From an uncultured Lachnospiraceae bacterium (GTDB lineage: Bacteria > Bacillota > Clostridia > Lachnospirales > Lachnospiraceae): 32,861 nt of DNA. Positions within the stretch are counted from its first letter, which is position 1. Every line of letters starts with the position of its first letter. The stretch covers positions 1 to 32,861 of the forward strand of contig CALFCS010000189.1 in NCBI GenBank assembly GCA_937950565.1, read 5' to 3'. Below, piece by piece: positions 9,195 through 17,273 of this stretch. The position numbers and the translations under genes were made by a program. Below the pieces are notes generated by a model. The model had not been told where the DNA came from and searched no databases. It saw nothing but the letters and a program-made list of their open reading frames with translations.

Positions 9195-11076
9195 AGATAA
9201 TTATGATATAGCAGTTATTGGCGCCGGACATGCCGGCTGTGAGGCGGCGCTTGCAGCTGCAAGATTAGGATTTAAGACAATTGTGTTTACGGTAAGTGTA
9301 GACAGTATAGCTCTTATGCCTTGTAATCCAAACATAGGTGGGAGTTCAAAGGGACATCTTGTGAGGGAAATAGATGCACTTGGCGGTGAAATGGGAAAAG
9401 TAATAGACAGAACTTTTATTCAGTCAAAAATGCTTAATAAATCAAAAGGTCCTGCAGTTCATTCTCTTCGTGCGCAGGCTGATAAAGCCAATTACAGCAG
9501 AACGATGAGAAGAGTATTAGAAAATCAAGAAAATCTGGAAATCAAGCAGGCTGAAGTTGCAAATATAATTACAGAGGATAATAAAATTACAGGAGTTCAG
9601 ATACTCTCTGGGGGTATATACCGCGTAAAAGCAGTTGTATTATGTACGGGAACATACTTGAGGGCGAGATGTATTTATGGTGATGTAAGTAATTATACAG
9701 GTCCGAATGGGTTGCAGGCAGCAAATCATTTGACCGATTGCCTGAAAGAGCTTGGAATAAAAATGTACAGGTTTAAGACGGGAACTCCCGCAAGAGTTGA
9801 CAGGAGAAGTGTGGACTTTAGTAAAATGGAAGAACAGACGGGAGATGAAAGGATAGTTCCATTTTCATTTGAAACAAATCCAGAGGATGTACAAATAGAC
9901 CAGGCTTCCTGCTGGCTTACTTATACAAATGAAAAAACGCATGAAATCATAAGAGCAAATCTTGACAGATCTCCGCTTTTCTCGGGAATGATAGAAGGAA
10001 CGGGACCACGTTATTGTCCTTCCATTGAAGACAAGGTAGTAAAATTTGCAGATAAGAATCGCCATCAGGTATTTTTGGAGCCGGAAGGACTTGAGACAAA
10101 TGAGATGTATATAGGAGGTATGTCAAGCTCGCTTCCAGAAGATGTACAATATGCTATGTATAGAACGGTTCCAGGACTCGAAAATGTAAGAATAGTCCGT
10201 AATGCATATGCGATTGAATATGATTGCATTGATGCAAGGCAATTAAAACCTTCCTTAGAGTTTCGTAATATAGAAGGGCTGTTTAGCGGAGGACAATTTA
10301 ATGGAAGCTCAGGATATGAGGAGGCGGCAGCACAAGGACTTGTGGCAGGAATTAATGCTGCAAGAAAACTTCAAGGAAAAGAAGCTCTTGTATTGGATCG
10401 TTCGCAGGCATATATAGGAGTGTTAATAGATGACCTGGTTACAAAAGAAAGTCATGAACCATATCGTATGATGACTTCCCGCGCTGAGTATAGACTTTTA
10501 CTTAGACAGGATAATGCAGATCAACGTCTTACAAAAATAGGCCATGATATTGGACTGATATCTGATAAGAGATATGAACGTCTGCTGTTAAAAAAGAAAT
10601 TAATTGCGGAAGAGATAGAGAGAGTATCTCATGTTAATATAGGAACAGGAGAGAAAGTTCAACATTTACTGGAAAAATATAATAGTACGCCACTTTCTTC
10701 CGGAACAACACTTGCGGAATTGATTAGACGTCCGGAATTGTCTTATGAAATACTGGCTCCGATAGATGATATGAGACCGGAATTTCCAAAAGATTTGAGC
10801 GAAGAAGTAGGAGAACAGGTAAATATATCTATAAAATATGATGGTTATATCCGTCGTCAGGAGAGACAGGTAGAACAGTTTAAAAAACTTGAAAATAAAA
10901 AGATTCCAGATGATATGGACTATGATAATGTAAAAAGCCTTAGAATAGAGGCAGTACAGAAGTTAAAAGAATATCGTCCGGAATCAATTGGACAGGCATC
11001 TCGCATTTCGGGAGTTTCCCCGGCAGATATTTCTGTCTTGTTGGTATATCTGAGCGGAGAATATAATAAAAAGTAG
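9160..11076 (+). CDS. mnmG: tRNA uridine-34 modification FAD enzyme MnmG (GidA)
   Basis: A 638-residue protein of normal length. It is the FAD- and NADH-dependent partner of MnmE and acts in a cytosolic heterotetramer. The dinucleotide fold GAGHAGCEAALAAARLG is at about 22-38, followed by MPCNPNIGGSSKGHL and the C-terminal RRQERQVEQF and GQASRISGVSPADI segments typical of the family. The start at 9160 lies inside mnmE and adds about 15 residues before the core IAVIGAG strand. No other ATG, GTG or TTG lies in frame between, and AGGAGA sits about 11 bases upstream, so the overlapping start is the only good one. It is followed by a hairpin and then rsmG. Confidence 0.97.
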   Translation: MRYSANSVWENKDNYDIAVIGAGHAGCEAALAAARLGFKTIVFTVSVDSIALMPCNPNIGGSSKGHLVREIDALGGEMGKVIDRTFIQSKMLNKSKGPAVHSLRAQADKANYSRTMRRVLENQENLEIKQAEVANIITEDNKITGVQILSGGIYRVKAVVLCTGTYLRARCIYGDVSNYTGPNGLQAANHLTDCLKELGIKMYRFKTGTPARVDRRSVDFSKMEEQTGDERIVPFSFETNPEDVQIDQASCWLTYTNEKTHEIIRANLDRSPLFSGMIEGTGPRYCPSIEDKVVKFADKNRHQVFLEPEGLETNEMYIGGMSSSLPEDVQYAMYRTVPGLENVRIVRNAYAIEYDCIDARQLKPSLEFRNIEGLFSGGQFNGSSGYEEAAAQGLVAGINAARKLQGKEALVLDRSQAYIGVLIDDLVTKESHEPYRMMTSRAEYRLLLRQDNADQRLTKIGHDIGLISDKRYERLLLKKKLIAEEIERVSHVNIGTGEKVQHLLEKYNSTPLSSGTTLAELIRRPELSYEILAPIDDMRPEFPKDLSEEVGEQVNISIKYDGYIRRQERQVEQFKKLENKKIPDDMDYDNVKSLRIEAVQKLKEYRPESIGQASRISGVSPADISVLLVYLSGEYNKK

Positions 11077-11077
11077 A

Positions 11078-11153
11078 AGTTCAGCTCATAACATATATAG
11101 TGTATTTATTCGTGCGAGCATGATTTACATACTGTATGAGCTATGACTGAACT
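11078..11153 (+). repeat. Hairpin in the mnmG-rsmG gap
   Basis: AGTTCAG (11078-11084) pairs with CTGAACT (11147-11153). AGCTCATA (11083-11090) pairs with TATGAGCT (11135-11142). The two stems are offset by a small bulge. No U-run follows directly, so it may be an attenuator or mRNA processing structure within the operon. Confidence 0.45.
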
Positions 11154-11184
11154 GTTACAATAAAAAAGAATAAGAGGAAATAAA

Positions 11185-11871
11185 ATGGAACATATCTCTG
11201 TAAAATTAAACGAAAAGCAGGAAAGTCAGTTTAAAAGATTTTATGAAATCCTTATAGAATGGAATAAAGTAATGAATCTAACTGCAATTACAGAATATGA
11301 TGAGGTTCTAGAAAAACATTTCATAGACAGTCTTTCTGTAGAAAAAGCGATAGATTTAAATAAAGTAAAAACAGTAATTGACATAGGTACGGGAGCAGGT
11401 TTTCCGGGAATACCGCTGAAAATAGCATATCCAAATCTTGAAATAACATTATTAGATTCTTTAAATAAAAGAGTGAAATTTTTAAATACGGTTATAGATG
11501 AATTAGAGTTAAAAAAAATCACAGCTATACATGGAAGAGCAGAAGATTTTGCAAAACAGCAGCAGTATAGAGAAAAATATGATCTTTGCGTATCACGAGC
11601 AGTTGCAAATCTGGCAACTTTATCGGAATATAGTCTTCCTTATGTTAAAATTGGAGGGAAATTTATATCATATAAATCTGGAAGTATTGATGAAGAATTG
11701 ATAAAATCTGAGAATGCTATTAAGATTTTAGGCGGAAATATTGAAAATGTGATAAAATTCCAGCTTCCGGGAACTGATATAGGGAGGTCGTTTGTTATAG
11801 TAAGGAAGGAAAGACCTACTGCAAAGAAATATCCCCGCAAGGCGGGACTTCCTTCGAAGGAGCCTTTGTGA
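11185..11871 (+). CDS. rsmG: 16S rRNA (guanine-527-N7) methyltransferase RsmG (GidB)
   Basis: A 228-residue protein, close to the usual 230-240. It transfers a methyl group from S-adenosylmethionine to G527 of 16S rRNA. The SAM-binding motif DIGTGAGFPGIPLKIAYP is near residues 66-83, and the RAVANL segment follows near 133. The start has AGAGGAAA upstream. It ends about 40 bp before a palindrome that is both a terminator and a parS site. Its place between mnmG and parA is the standard origin-proximal order. Confidence 0.96.
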   Translation: MEHISVKLNEKQESQFKRFYEILIEWNKVMNLTAITEYDEVLEKHFIDSLSVEKAIDLNKVKTVIDIGTGAGFPGIPLKIAYPNLEITLLDSLNKRVKFLNTVIDELELKKITAIHGRAEDFAKQQQYREKYDLCVSRAVANLATLSEYSLPYVKIGGKFISYKSGSIDEELIKSENAIKILGGNIENVIKFQLPGTDIGRSFVIVRKERPTAKKYPRKAGLPSKEPL

Positions 11872-11909
11872 TATTGATTTTTGATTTTTATACTGAAAAT
11901 GTGTTTGTT

Positions 11910-11958
11910 AAACTCTTCAAAATGTTTCACGTGAAACATTTTGAAGAGTTTTTTCTTA
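11910..11958 (+). terminator. rsmG terminator built on a 42-bp perfect palindrome
   Basis: Positions 11910-11951 form a perfect palindrome, centred between 11930 and 11931, with 21 self-complementary bases per arm. It is followed by TTTTTCTT, as in an intrinsic terminator. The central 16 bp are a consensus parS site. As RNA the loop would shorten to a few central bases. Confidence 0.75.
11923..11938. promoter_or_regulatory. parS: parS site 1 (ParB binding)
   Basis: TGTTTCACGTGAAACA matches the bacterial parS consensus exactly. It loads ParB (encoded downstream) for origin segregation. It is embedded in the stem of the rsmG terminator. Confidence 0.95.
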
Positions 11959-11974
11959 AAATATAAAAATAATA

Positions 11975-11990
11975 TGTTTCACGTGAAACA
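11975..11990. promoter_or_regulatory. parS: parS site 2 (ParB binding)
   Basis: A second exact TGTTTCACGTGAAACA, 52 bp centre-to-centre from the first. It ends 7 bp before a TATAAT box, so ParB bound here would overlap the putative parA promoter. Confidence 0.95.
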
Positions 11991-11997
11991 AATGTGG

Positions 11998-12003
11998 TAT
12001 AAT
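11998..12003 (+). promoter_or_regulatory. Putative parAB promoter (-10 box)
   Basis: TATAAT lies just after parS2. At 17 bp spacing the -35 position falls on TGTTTC (11975-11980), inside parS2, and is a weak match. The transcript would carry a structured leader of about 450 nt before parA. ParB autoregulation is an inference. Confidence 0.45.
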
Positions 12004-12023
12004 GAACGATAAGCGACGAACGC

Positions 12024-12083
12024 AGTTCTAAACATAGAAAGATTCTACTGCTTGCAGTAAAGGAGCTTTCTATGTTTAGAACT
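12024..12083 (+). repeat. Large hairpin at the left end of the repeat region
   Basis: AGTTCTAAACATAGAAAG (12024-12041) and its exact reverse complement (12066-12083) form an 18-bp stem. The interior carries a nested TACTGC/GCAGTA stem (12046-12051 with 12054-12059). In the second tandem copy only the inner 8 bp of the outer stem survive. Confidence 0.8.
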
Positions 12084-12273
12084 ATGTGAGTGTAACGAAC
12101 AACGAGAAACCGAAGGTTTGGAGTTGGCGTTCGTCGCGAAGTAGCGGCAAGTTATAGAAAGATTCTACTGCTTGCAGTAAAGGAGCTTTCTATGTTTAGA
12201 ACTATGTGAGTGTAACGAACAACGAGAAACCGAAGGTTTGGAGTTGACGTTCGACGCGAAGTAGTGGTAAGCC
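12034..12273 (+). repeat. Tandem 120-bp direct repeat upstream of parA
   Basis: Two units with exact 120-bp period, 12034-12153 and 12154-12273. The first 93 bp are identical; about 25 bp more match with scattered substitutions before the copies diverge. Each unit holds the ATAGAAAG...CTTTCTAT hairpin and the motifs GTAACGAACAACGAG and CGTTCG(T/A)CGCGAAGTAG. I see no credible coding frame. Confidence 0.85.
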
Positions 12274-12440
12274 GGCGAACAGTGGAAGTTGATGTTCGCT
12301 TACATAGTAGCGGAAAGACAACGAACAGCAGTAGTGGCGTTCGTCACGCATTGAAGCGTATTGCAACAAGCAGCAGTAGTTGGCGTTCGTCGCGAAGTAG
12401 CTGCAATGCAACGAACAACAGTAGCTAAACCGGAAATTAA
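12274..12440 (+). repeat. Degenerate continuation of the parA-leader repeats
   Basis: Shorter variants of the same building blocks recur: GGCGTTCGTC at about 12328 and 12382, CGAACA(A/G)CAGTAG at several places, and GAAGTAG before C/T-GC. The motif GCGACGAACGC (12012-12022) is the exact reverse complement of GCGTTCGTCGC (12127-12137). Together with the tandem units, nearly all of 12004-12440 is repetitive. It ends about 20 bp before the parA start. Confidence 0.65.
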
Positions 12441-12459
12441 AATAGAAAGGTGATATAAA

Positions 12460-13221
12460 ATGGGGAGAATTATAGCCATAGCGAATCAAAAAGGCGGGGT
12501 TGGAAAGACCACAACAGCGATTAATCTATCAGCGTGTTTGGCTGAAAAAGGGAAAAAAGTCCTTTCTGTAGATATGGATCCACAAGGAAATATGACAAGT
12601 GGGTTGGGAGTAGAAAAAGGAAGCACAGATAAAACAATATATGATTTGATTATTGGTGAAGTTGATATTGAAGGTGTTATTATAAAAAATGTACTTGATA
12701 ACCTTGATATGATACCTACCAGTGTAGATTTATCGGCAGCCGAAATCGAACTTATAGGGGTAGAAGAGAAAGAATACATATTACGGAAAGAAATATATAA
12801 AGTGAAGGATAATTATGATTTTATTATCATTGATTGTCCGCCATCATTAAGTATGCTTACTATTAATGCAATGACCACTGCAGATTCCGTCATCGTGCCA
12901 ATTCAATGTGAATATTATGCCCTTGAAGGATTGAGCCAGTTAATCCATACGGTAGAATTGGTAAAAGAAAGATTGAATTCAGGCCTTGAAATAGAGGGAG
13001 TTGTCTTTACCATGTATGATGCAAGAACAAATCTTTCACTTCAGGTTGTGGAAAATGTAAAAGACAATCTTCAGCAGAGTATTTATAAGACGATTATTCC
13101 ACGTAATATCAGATTAGCGGAAGCCCCTAGTTATGGAATGCCGATTAATCTGTATGATACAAGATCATCTGGTGCAGAAAGTTATAGAAAATTAGCAGAA
13201 GAAGTTATTGAAAGAAAATAA
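12460..13221 (+). CDS. parA: Chromosome partition ATPase ParA (Soj)
   Basis: A 253-residue MinD/ParA-superfamily protein. The deviant Walker A KGGVGKTTT (about residues 11-19), SVDMDPQGN (Walker A') and IIIDCPPSLS (Walker B) are all present, and the length matches chromosomal Soj. It binds DNA non-specifically as an ATP dimer and works with ParB-parS in origin segregation and replication control. The start follows AGAAAGGTGAT. It is followed 21 bp later by parB. The long repeat-rich leader is unusual. Confidence 0.96.
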   Translation: MGRIIAIANQKGGVGKTTTAINLSACLAEKGKKVLSVDMDPQGNMTSGLGVEKGSTDKTIYDLIIGEVDIEGVIIKNVLDNLDMIPTSVDLSAAEIELIGVEEKEYILRKEIYKVKDNYDFIIIDCPPSLSMLTINAMTTADSVIVPIQCEYYALEGLSQLIHTVELVKERLNSGLEIEGVVFTMYDARTNLSLQVVENVKDNLQQSIYKTIIPRNIRLAEAPSYGMPINLYDTRSSGAESYRKLAEEVIERK

Positions 13222-13242
13222 ATATTTAGTTAGGAGAAAATT

Positions 13243-14151
13243 ATGGCAGTTAAAAAGAAGGGGTTAGGAAAAGGGTTAGATGCCTTAATACCTGACAAGA
13301 AAATGTCCGAGACAATAAAACCTGAGATAAAAGCGGAAAAGGAAGAAAAAGTTGAATCCGGCGTACAGATGATGAATATTAATAAAGTTGAGCCAAATAG
13401 AGAGCAGCCTCGTAAAAAATTCGAAGAAGATGCTCTATTAGAACTTGCGGATTCAATTAAACAATATGGTGTTATCCAGCCGTTAGTTGTCCAGAAAAGA
13501 AATGATTATTATGAGATTATAGCAGGTGAGAGACGGTGGAGAGCAGCAAAACTTGCAAAACAAAAAGAAATACCTGTTATTGTTAAAGAATATACAGAAC
13601 AGGAAATTGTAGAAATCAGCCTGATTGAAAATATTCAGAGAGAAAATCTGAACCCTATTGAAGAAGCAATGGCATATAAAAGGCTTCTTGAAGAATTCAA
13701 GTTAAAACAGGATGAAGTAGCAGAGCGGGTTTCAAAAAGCAGAACAGCTGTTACAAATTCTATGCGTTTATTGAAACTGGATGAAAAGGTTCAGCAGATG
13801 ATTATAGATGATATGATATCTACCGGACATGCAAGGGCACTTCTTGCAATTGATGACAAGGAACAACAGTATGAACTCGCAAATAAGGTGTTTGATGAAA
13901 AATTAAGTGTCAGGGAGACTGAAAAGCTCGTAAAAGAGATAAAGAATCCGAAGAAGGTTCCTGTAAAGAAAAAGGTAGAAAATGCATTTATTTATAATGA
14001 TATTGAAAATAAATTAAAAGAAGTTATCGGTACAAAAGTAAGTATATCCTCGAAAGGTAATGGAAAAGGTAAAATAGAGATAGAATATTATTCAGATGAA
14101 GAATTAGAACGTGTGTTCGAAATGATAATGAGTATTAGAAAAGGAGAATAA
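13243..14151 (+). CDS. parB: Chromosome partition protein ParB (Spo0J), parS-binding CTPase
   Basis: A 302-residue protein. The N-terminal KGLGKGLDALIP peptide (residues 6-17) is the segment known to contact ParA. The CTP-binding and hydrolysis domain has GERRWR at 95-100 and SLIENIQRENLNPIEEA. A helix-turn-helix (about 150-190) reads parS, and a C-terminal dimerisation domain follows a lysine-rich linker. The cognate parS sites lie 1.3 kb upstream. AGGAGA precedes the ATG. The stop is 3 bp from the next gene, so they are co-transcribed. Confidence 0.96.
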   Translation: MAVKKKGLGKGLDALIPDKKMSETIKPEIKAEKEEKVESGVQMMNINKVEPNREQPRKKFEEDALLELADSIKQYGVIQPLVVQKRNDYYEIIAGERRWRAAKLAKQKEIPVIVKEYTEQEIVEISLIENIQRENLNPIEEAMAYKRLLEEFKLKQDEVAERVSKSRTAVTNSMRLLKLDEKVQQMIIDDMISTGHARALLAIDDKEQQYELANKVFDEKLSVRETEKLVKEIKNPKKVPVKKKVENAFIYNDIENKLKEVIGTKVSISSKGNGKGKIEIEYYSDEELERVFEMIMSIRKGE

Positions 14152-14154
14152 TGT

Positions 14155-14694
14155 ATGGAAAGTAAAATATTAAGTGCATTAGGAATAGATCCTGCATTTA
14201 TATTTATATTCATGTTGGTTCTGTTTATTGTACTGTTTATATTATATGTAAACGTTACTTTGAAGTATAATCGTCTAAAAAGTAGTTATCAGACGTTTAT
14301 GAAGGGAAAAGACGGAAAAACTTTAGAAGCGAGTATGAAAGAAAGATTTGCTGAGCTGGATTCCGTTTTGAAGTTTACGAAGCAGAACAGACAGGATGTA
14401 AGAGACATTAACCGCAGACTGGAAAGAACTTATCAAAAAGTAGGAATTGTAAAGTATGATGCATTTAATGAAATGGGCGGAAAATTAAGTTTTGCGGTTG
14501 CCATGTTAGATGGAAATGACAGCGGCTGGATTTTAAATGCTATGCACAGCAGAGAAGGGTGTTATACTTATATTAAGGAAATTGTAAAAGGCGAAAGCTA
14601 TGTGGAGCTTGCCGAAGAAGAAGCAGAGGCTTTAGATAAAGCTATTTTCCAGGATACGTTTGAATTGGATGATAATGAAATCATAGATAAATAA
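14155..14694 (+). CDS. DUF4446 family membrane protein
   Basis: A 179-residue protein. One hydrophobic transmembrane helix (about residues 13-37, FIFIFMLVLFIVLFILYV) is followed by a charged, probably coiled-coil stretch and a C-terminal domain containing VGIVKYDAFNEMGGKLSFAV, which is the hallmark of DUF4446. Members of this family usually sit directly after parB in Clostridia, as here. The function is unknown. The start is fixed by the 3-bp gap to parB, whose 3' end carries AAAGGAGAA as Shine-Dalgarno. Confidence 0.85.
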   Translation: MESKILSALGIDPAFIFIFMLVLFIVLFILYVNVTLKYNRLKSSYQTFMKGKDGKTLEASMKERFAELDSVLKFTKQNRQDVRDINRRLERTYQKVGIVKYDAFNEMGGKLSFAVAMLDGNDSGWILNAMHSREGCYTYIKEIVKGESYVELAEEEAEALDKAIFQDTFELDDNEIIDK

Positions 14695-14719
14695 AAGGAT
14701 AAAACAGGAGGAGACAGAG

Positions 14720-16006
14720 ATGTTAGACATTAAATTTGTAAGGAGTAACCCGGATATTGTAAAGGAAAATATTAAAAAGAAATTTCAGGATGAAAAACTT
14801 CCTTTAGTAGATGAAGTGTTAGAATTAGATCAGAGAAACAGAGATATTAAACAGGAAGTAGAAGCACTTCGTGCAGAAAGAAATAAAATATCTAAGCAGA
14901 TAGGCGTCTGCATGGCTCAAGGAAAGAAAGAAGAAGCAGAAGAATTAAAGAAAAAAGTGCAGGAAAGCGCAGACAGGGTTGAAGAATTATCTGCAGAAGA
15001 AAAGATAGTAGAAGAAAAAATTAAAAAAATAATGATGACAATTCCAAATATTATTGATGAGTCTGTACCGATTGGAAAAGATGACAGTGAAAATGTGGAA
15101 ATTGAAAAATATGGAGAGCCGGTAGTTCCGGAATATGAAATTCCATATCACACGGAAATTATGGAGAGTTTTGACGGAATTGATCTTGAGAGCGCCGGAA
15201 AGGTAGCCGGAAATGGCTTTTATTATCTGATGGGTGATATTGCGAGACTTCATTCTGCTGTTATTTCTTATGCGAGAGATTTTATGATTGACAGAGGATT
15301 TACTTATTGCGTTCCACCGTTTATGATTCGCAGTAATGTAGTGACAGGTGTTATGAGCTTTGAAGAAATGGATGCCATGATGTATAAAATTGAAGGAGAA
15401 GATCTGTATCTTATTGGTACGAGTGAGCATTCTATGATTGGAAAATTTATTGATACAATGTTAACGGAGGACCAGCTGCCACAGACATTGACCAGTTATT
15501 CTCCTTGCTTCCGTAAGGAAAAAGGAGCACATGGAATTGAGGAAAGAGGAGTATACCGCATCCACCAGTTTGAAAAACAGGAAATGATTGTTGTATGTAA
15601 GCCGGAAGAAAGCAAGAAATGGTATGATGTATTGTGGAAAAATACAGTAGATCTGTTCCGCTCTCTGGATATTCCGGTACGTACTTTGGAATGTTGTTCC
15701 GGAGATTTGGCAGATTTGAAAGTGAAATCCTGTGATGTAGAGGCATGGTCTCCAAGACAGAAGAAATATTTTGAAGTTGGAAGCTGTTCCAATCTTGGAG
15801 ATGCACAGGCACGAAGACTTGGAATTCGTGTAAAAGGAGAAGATGGAAATAAATATTTTGCACATACTTTGAATAATACTGTAGTAGCGCCGCCGAGAAT
15901 GTTAATTGCATTTCTTGAAAATAATCTTCAGGAAGATGGCTCTGTGAGAATCCCGGAAGTACTCCGTCCATATATGGGTGATAAAACAGAAATTAAAAGG
16001 AAATAA
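14720..16006 (+). CDS. serS: Seryl-tRNA synthetase
   Basis: A 428-residue class II synthetase of normal length that charges tRNA-Ser. An N-terminal antiparallel coiled coil (about residues 30-105) grips the long variable arm. The class II catalytic core shows TSEHSMIGKF, motif 2 (FRKEKGAHGIEERGVYRIHQ, about 264-284) and the C-terminal NNTVVAPPRMLIAFLENN (motif 3 region; the usual conserved arginine is present). AGGAGGAGA is a strong ribosome binding site. DUF3881 follows after 2 bp. Confidence 0.97.
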   Translation: MLDIKFVRSNPDIVKENIKKKFQDEKLPLVDEVLELDQRNRDIKQEVEALRAERNKISKQIGVCMAQGKKEEAEELKKKVQESADRVEELSAEEKIVEEKIKKIMMTIPNIIDESVPIGKDDSENVEIEKYGEPVVPEYEIPYHTEIMESFDGIDLESAGKVAGNGFYYLMGDIARLHSAVISYARDFMIDRGFTYCVPPFMIRSNVVTGVMSFEEMDAMMYKIEGEDLYLIGTSEHSMIGKFIDTMLTEDQLPQTLTSYSPCFRKEKGAHGIEERGVYRIHQFEKQEMIVVCKPEESKKWYDVLWKNTVDLFRSLDIPVRTLECCSGDLADLKVKSCDVEAWSPRQKKYFEVGSCSNLGDAQARRLGIRVKGEDGNKYFAHTLNNTVVAPPRMLIAFLENNLQEDGSVRIPEVLRPYMGDKTEIKRK

Positions 16007-16008
16007 AT

Positions 16009-16884
16009 ATGCATCAATATTTGAAAGCAATTGGTTTTGGAAATGTCGAATCAAAAAAAGAATTATATGATATTTTATCACAGGTGGAGAATGCGTTCAC
16101 CTGCCATGAACTTGTTTATATGGAAGAAGAAATAGATTACTGTGAGTATCAAAAGGAATTTGGTGCAGGAATCGGTATATCTGTATTCGGTGATTTAGAT
16201 GTAAATGAGTGTTTTAAGAAATATTATTATTTCCCGTTCTTTTATGGTACAGGAATTACTTCTTACGCAAATGTCATGATAGAGCGGAGAATGGACAGAG
16301 AGTCCTATGTTGGAATCTGTGAAGATACAAAAATTGGAATCAGCCTTATTTTTCATCTGCAGAACACGGTAGAATATTTAAAAGAAAGACAGCTTCGGGG
16401 AGAGCATGTAAAATATTCTTCCGTGACTTTGTCCGGTTTATGTAATTCCGGTACGATTCTTTTTCCTGTAAAAAAAGATAATGAACAAAAGAAAATACAA
16501 AAAGAGGAAGTCCGTAACCGCAGAATGCTTCTGGAAGCGGCGAAAAATGGCGATCCTGCCGCAATGGAAAGTCTTACTTTAGATGATATCGATACATATT
16601 CTAAAGTATCGCAAAGACTGGTTACGGAAGATATCTTTAGTATTGTGGATACTTATATTATGCCGTATGGTGTAGAATGTGACAGATATTCTATATTGGG
16701 TGAGATACAGGATATATTTGTGGTGATAAATGAGTATAGTGATGAAAGAGTCTATATTATGAGATTGAATGTAAATGATTTGACATTTGATGTTTGCGTG
16801 CCGGAAAAAGAGGTTACCGGAGAACCTGCTGTTGGACGACGTCTAAAGGCAGATATATGGCTTCAGGGGAGGATTAATTTTTAA
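16009..16884 (+). CDS. DUF3881 family protein
   Basis: A 291-residue protein that I recognise as DUF3881, a Lachnospiraceae-typical family of unknown function. It starts MHQYLKAIGFG and carries FGAGIGISVFGDLD and YYYFPFFYGTGI. Charged segments lie around 165-215. It has no signal peptide and no membrane segment, so it is probably cytosolic. It begins 2 bp after serS and is surely co-transcribed. The link to serS is positional and gives no defined role. Confidence 0.8.
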   Translation: MHQYLKAIGFGNVESKKELYDILSQVENAFTCHELVYMEEEIDYCEYQKEFGAGIGISVFGDLDVNECFKKYYYFPFFYGTGITSYANVMIERRMDRESYVGICEDTKIGISLIFHLQNTVEYLKERQLRGEHVKYSSVTLSGLCNSGTILFPVKKDNEQKKIQKEEVRNRRMLLEAAKNGDPAAMESLTLDDIDTYSKVSQRLVTEDIFSIVDTYIMPYGVECDRYSILGEIQDIFVVINEYSDERVYIMRLNVNDLTFDVCVPEKEVTGEPAVGRRLKADIWLQGRINF

Positions 16885-16889
16885 AAATA

Positions 16890-16918
16890 TTGATTTTTTT
16901 TCCTTACAATGGTAGAAT
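16890..16918 (+). promoter_or_regulatory. Promoter of tRNA-Arg
   Basis: TTGATT (16890-16895), a 17-bp spacer and TAGAAT (16913-16918). The predicted start is about 40 nt before the mature tRNA 5' end. Confidence 0.6.
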
Positions 16919-16962
16919 GGTAAAGCGAAAGTGAAGATATATTCTGAATATCTCAGTAGCAT

Positions 16963-17034
16963 GTCCTCTTAGTTTAACGGATAAAACAAGCGCCTCCTAA
17001 GCGCTAGCTGTGGGTTCGATTCCCGCAGGGGACG
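16963..17034 (+). tRNA. tRNA-Arg (anticodon CCT)
   Basis: A full cloverleaf: acceptor GTCCTCT with AGGGGAC, D-stem GTTT/AAAC, anticodon stem AGCGC/GCGCT around loop CTCCTAA (anticodon CCT at loop positions 3-5, reading AGG), four-base variable loop, T-arm GTGGG-TTCGATT-CCCGC, and discriminator G. CCA is not encoded. Its last 10 bases start a repeat that recurs at 18930 and 19439, so the 3' end has served as an insertion or duplication point. Confidence 0.95.
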
Positions 17035-17043
17035 GTTGCAAAC

Positions 17044-17091
17044 AAAGCGGTAATGATTAGCAGAAAATGCTATGTCATGAACCGCTTTTTT
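17044..17091 (+). terminator. tRNA-Arg terminator
   Basis: AAAGCGGT (17044-17051) pairs with ACCGCTTT (17081-17088), with inner stems ATGA/TCAT and TAGCA/TGCTA, followed by a T-run to 17091. The same structure is repeated in copy B. Confidence 0.8.
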
Positions 17092-17108
17092 GATTTTATT
17101 TCCGTTAA

Positions 17109-17273
17109 CTACTGCAAATCGTTTATCAAGTTCCAGAAGAAAGGAAGAAGTATCTTCTTGAGAAAGCAATGTTTCGATATGATGATAATGGTAAAGAAAC
17201 ATATAGATATAAGCCACAGGAAGGATTGAATCACAAATCGCAAATGCGGAAGATCAAAATAAAGAATTTATAA
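17109..17273 (+). pseudogene. C-terminal protein fragment in repeat copy A
   Basis: An open frame with no start after the in-frame stop at 17106-17108. It encodes 54 residues including VYQVPEERKKYLLEKAMFRY and ending KIKIKNL. Copy B keeps the same frame and the stop position (TAA here, TGA there) despite four substitutions. It looks like the tail of a gene lost when the elements formed. The family is not recognised. Confidence 0.45.

Noticed and set aside
12004..12440. CRISPR array or replication origin iterons
   Set aside because: Period of 120 bp with only two good units, no uniform short repeats with unique spacers, no DnaA-box TTATCCACA and no cas or dnaA gene in the window.
12202..12489. 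95-codon minus-strand frame over the parA leader
   Set aside because: It lies in the tandem/inverted repeats and runs into the parA start; composition (Tyr/Cys/Ser-rich) is not protein-like and no ribosome binding site is seen.
16969..17217. Minus-strand frame MAYIYMFLYHYHH... in repeat A, repeated at 18772-19122
   Set aside because: It needs a GTG start without Shine-Dalgarno and reads through the antisense of the tRNA; the copies exist only because the DNA is duplicated. The plus-strand fragment is more protein-like.
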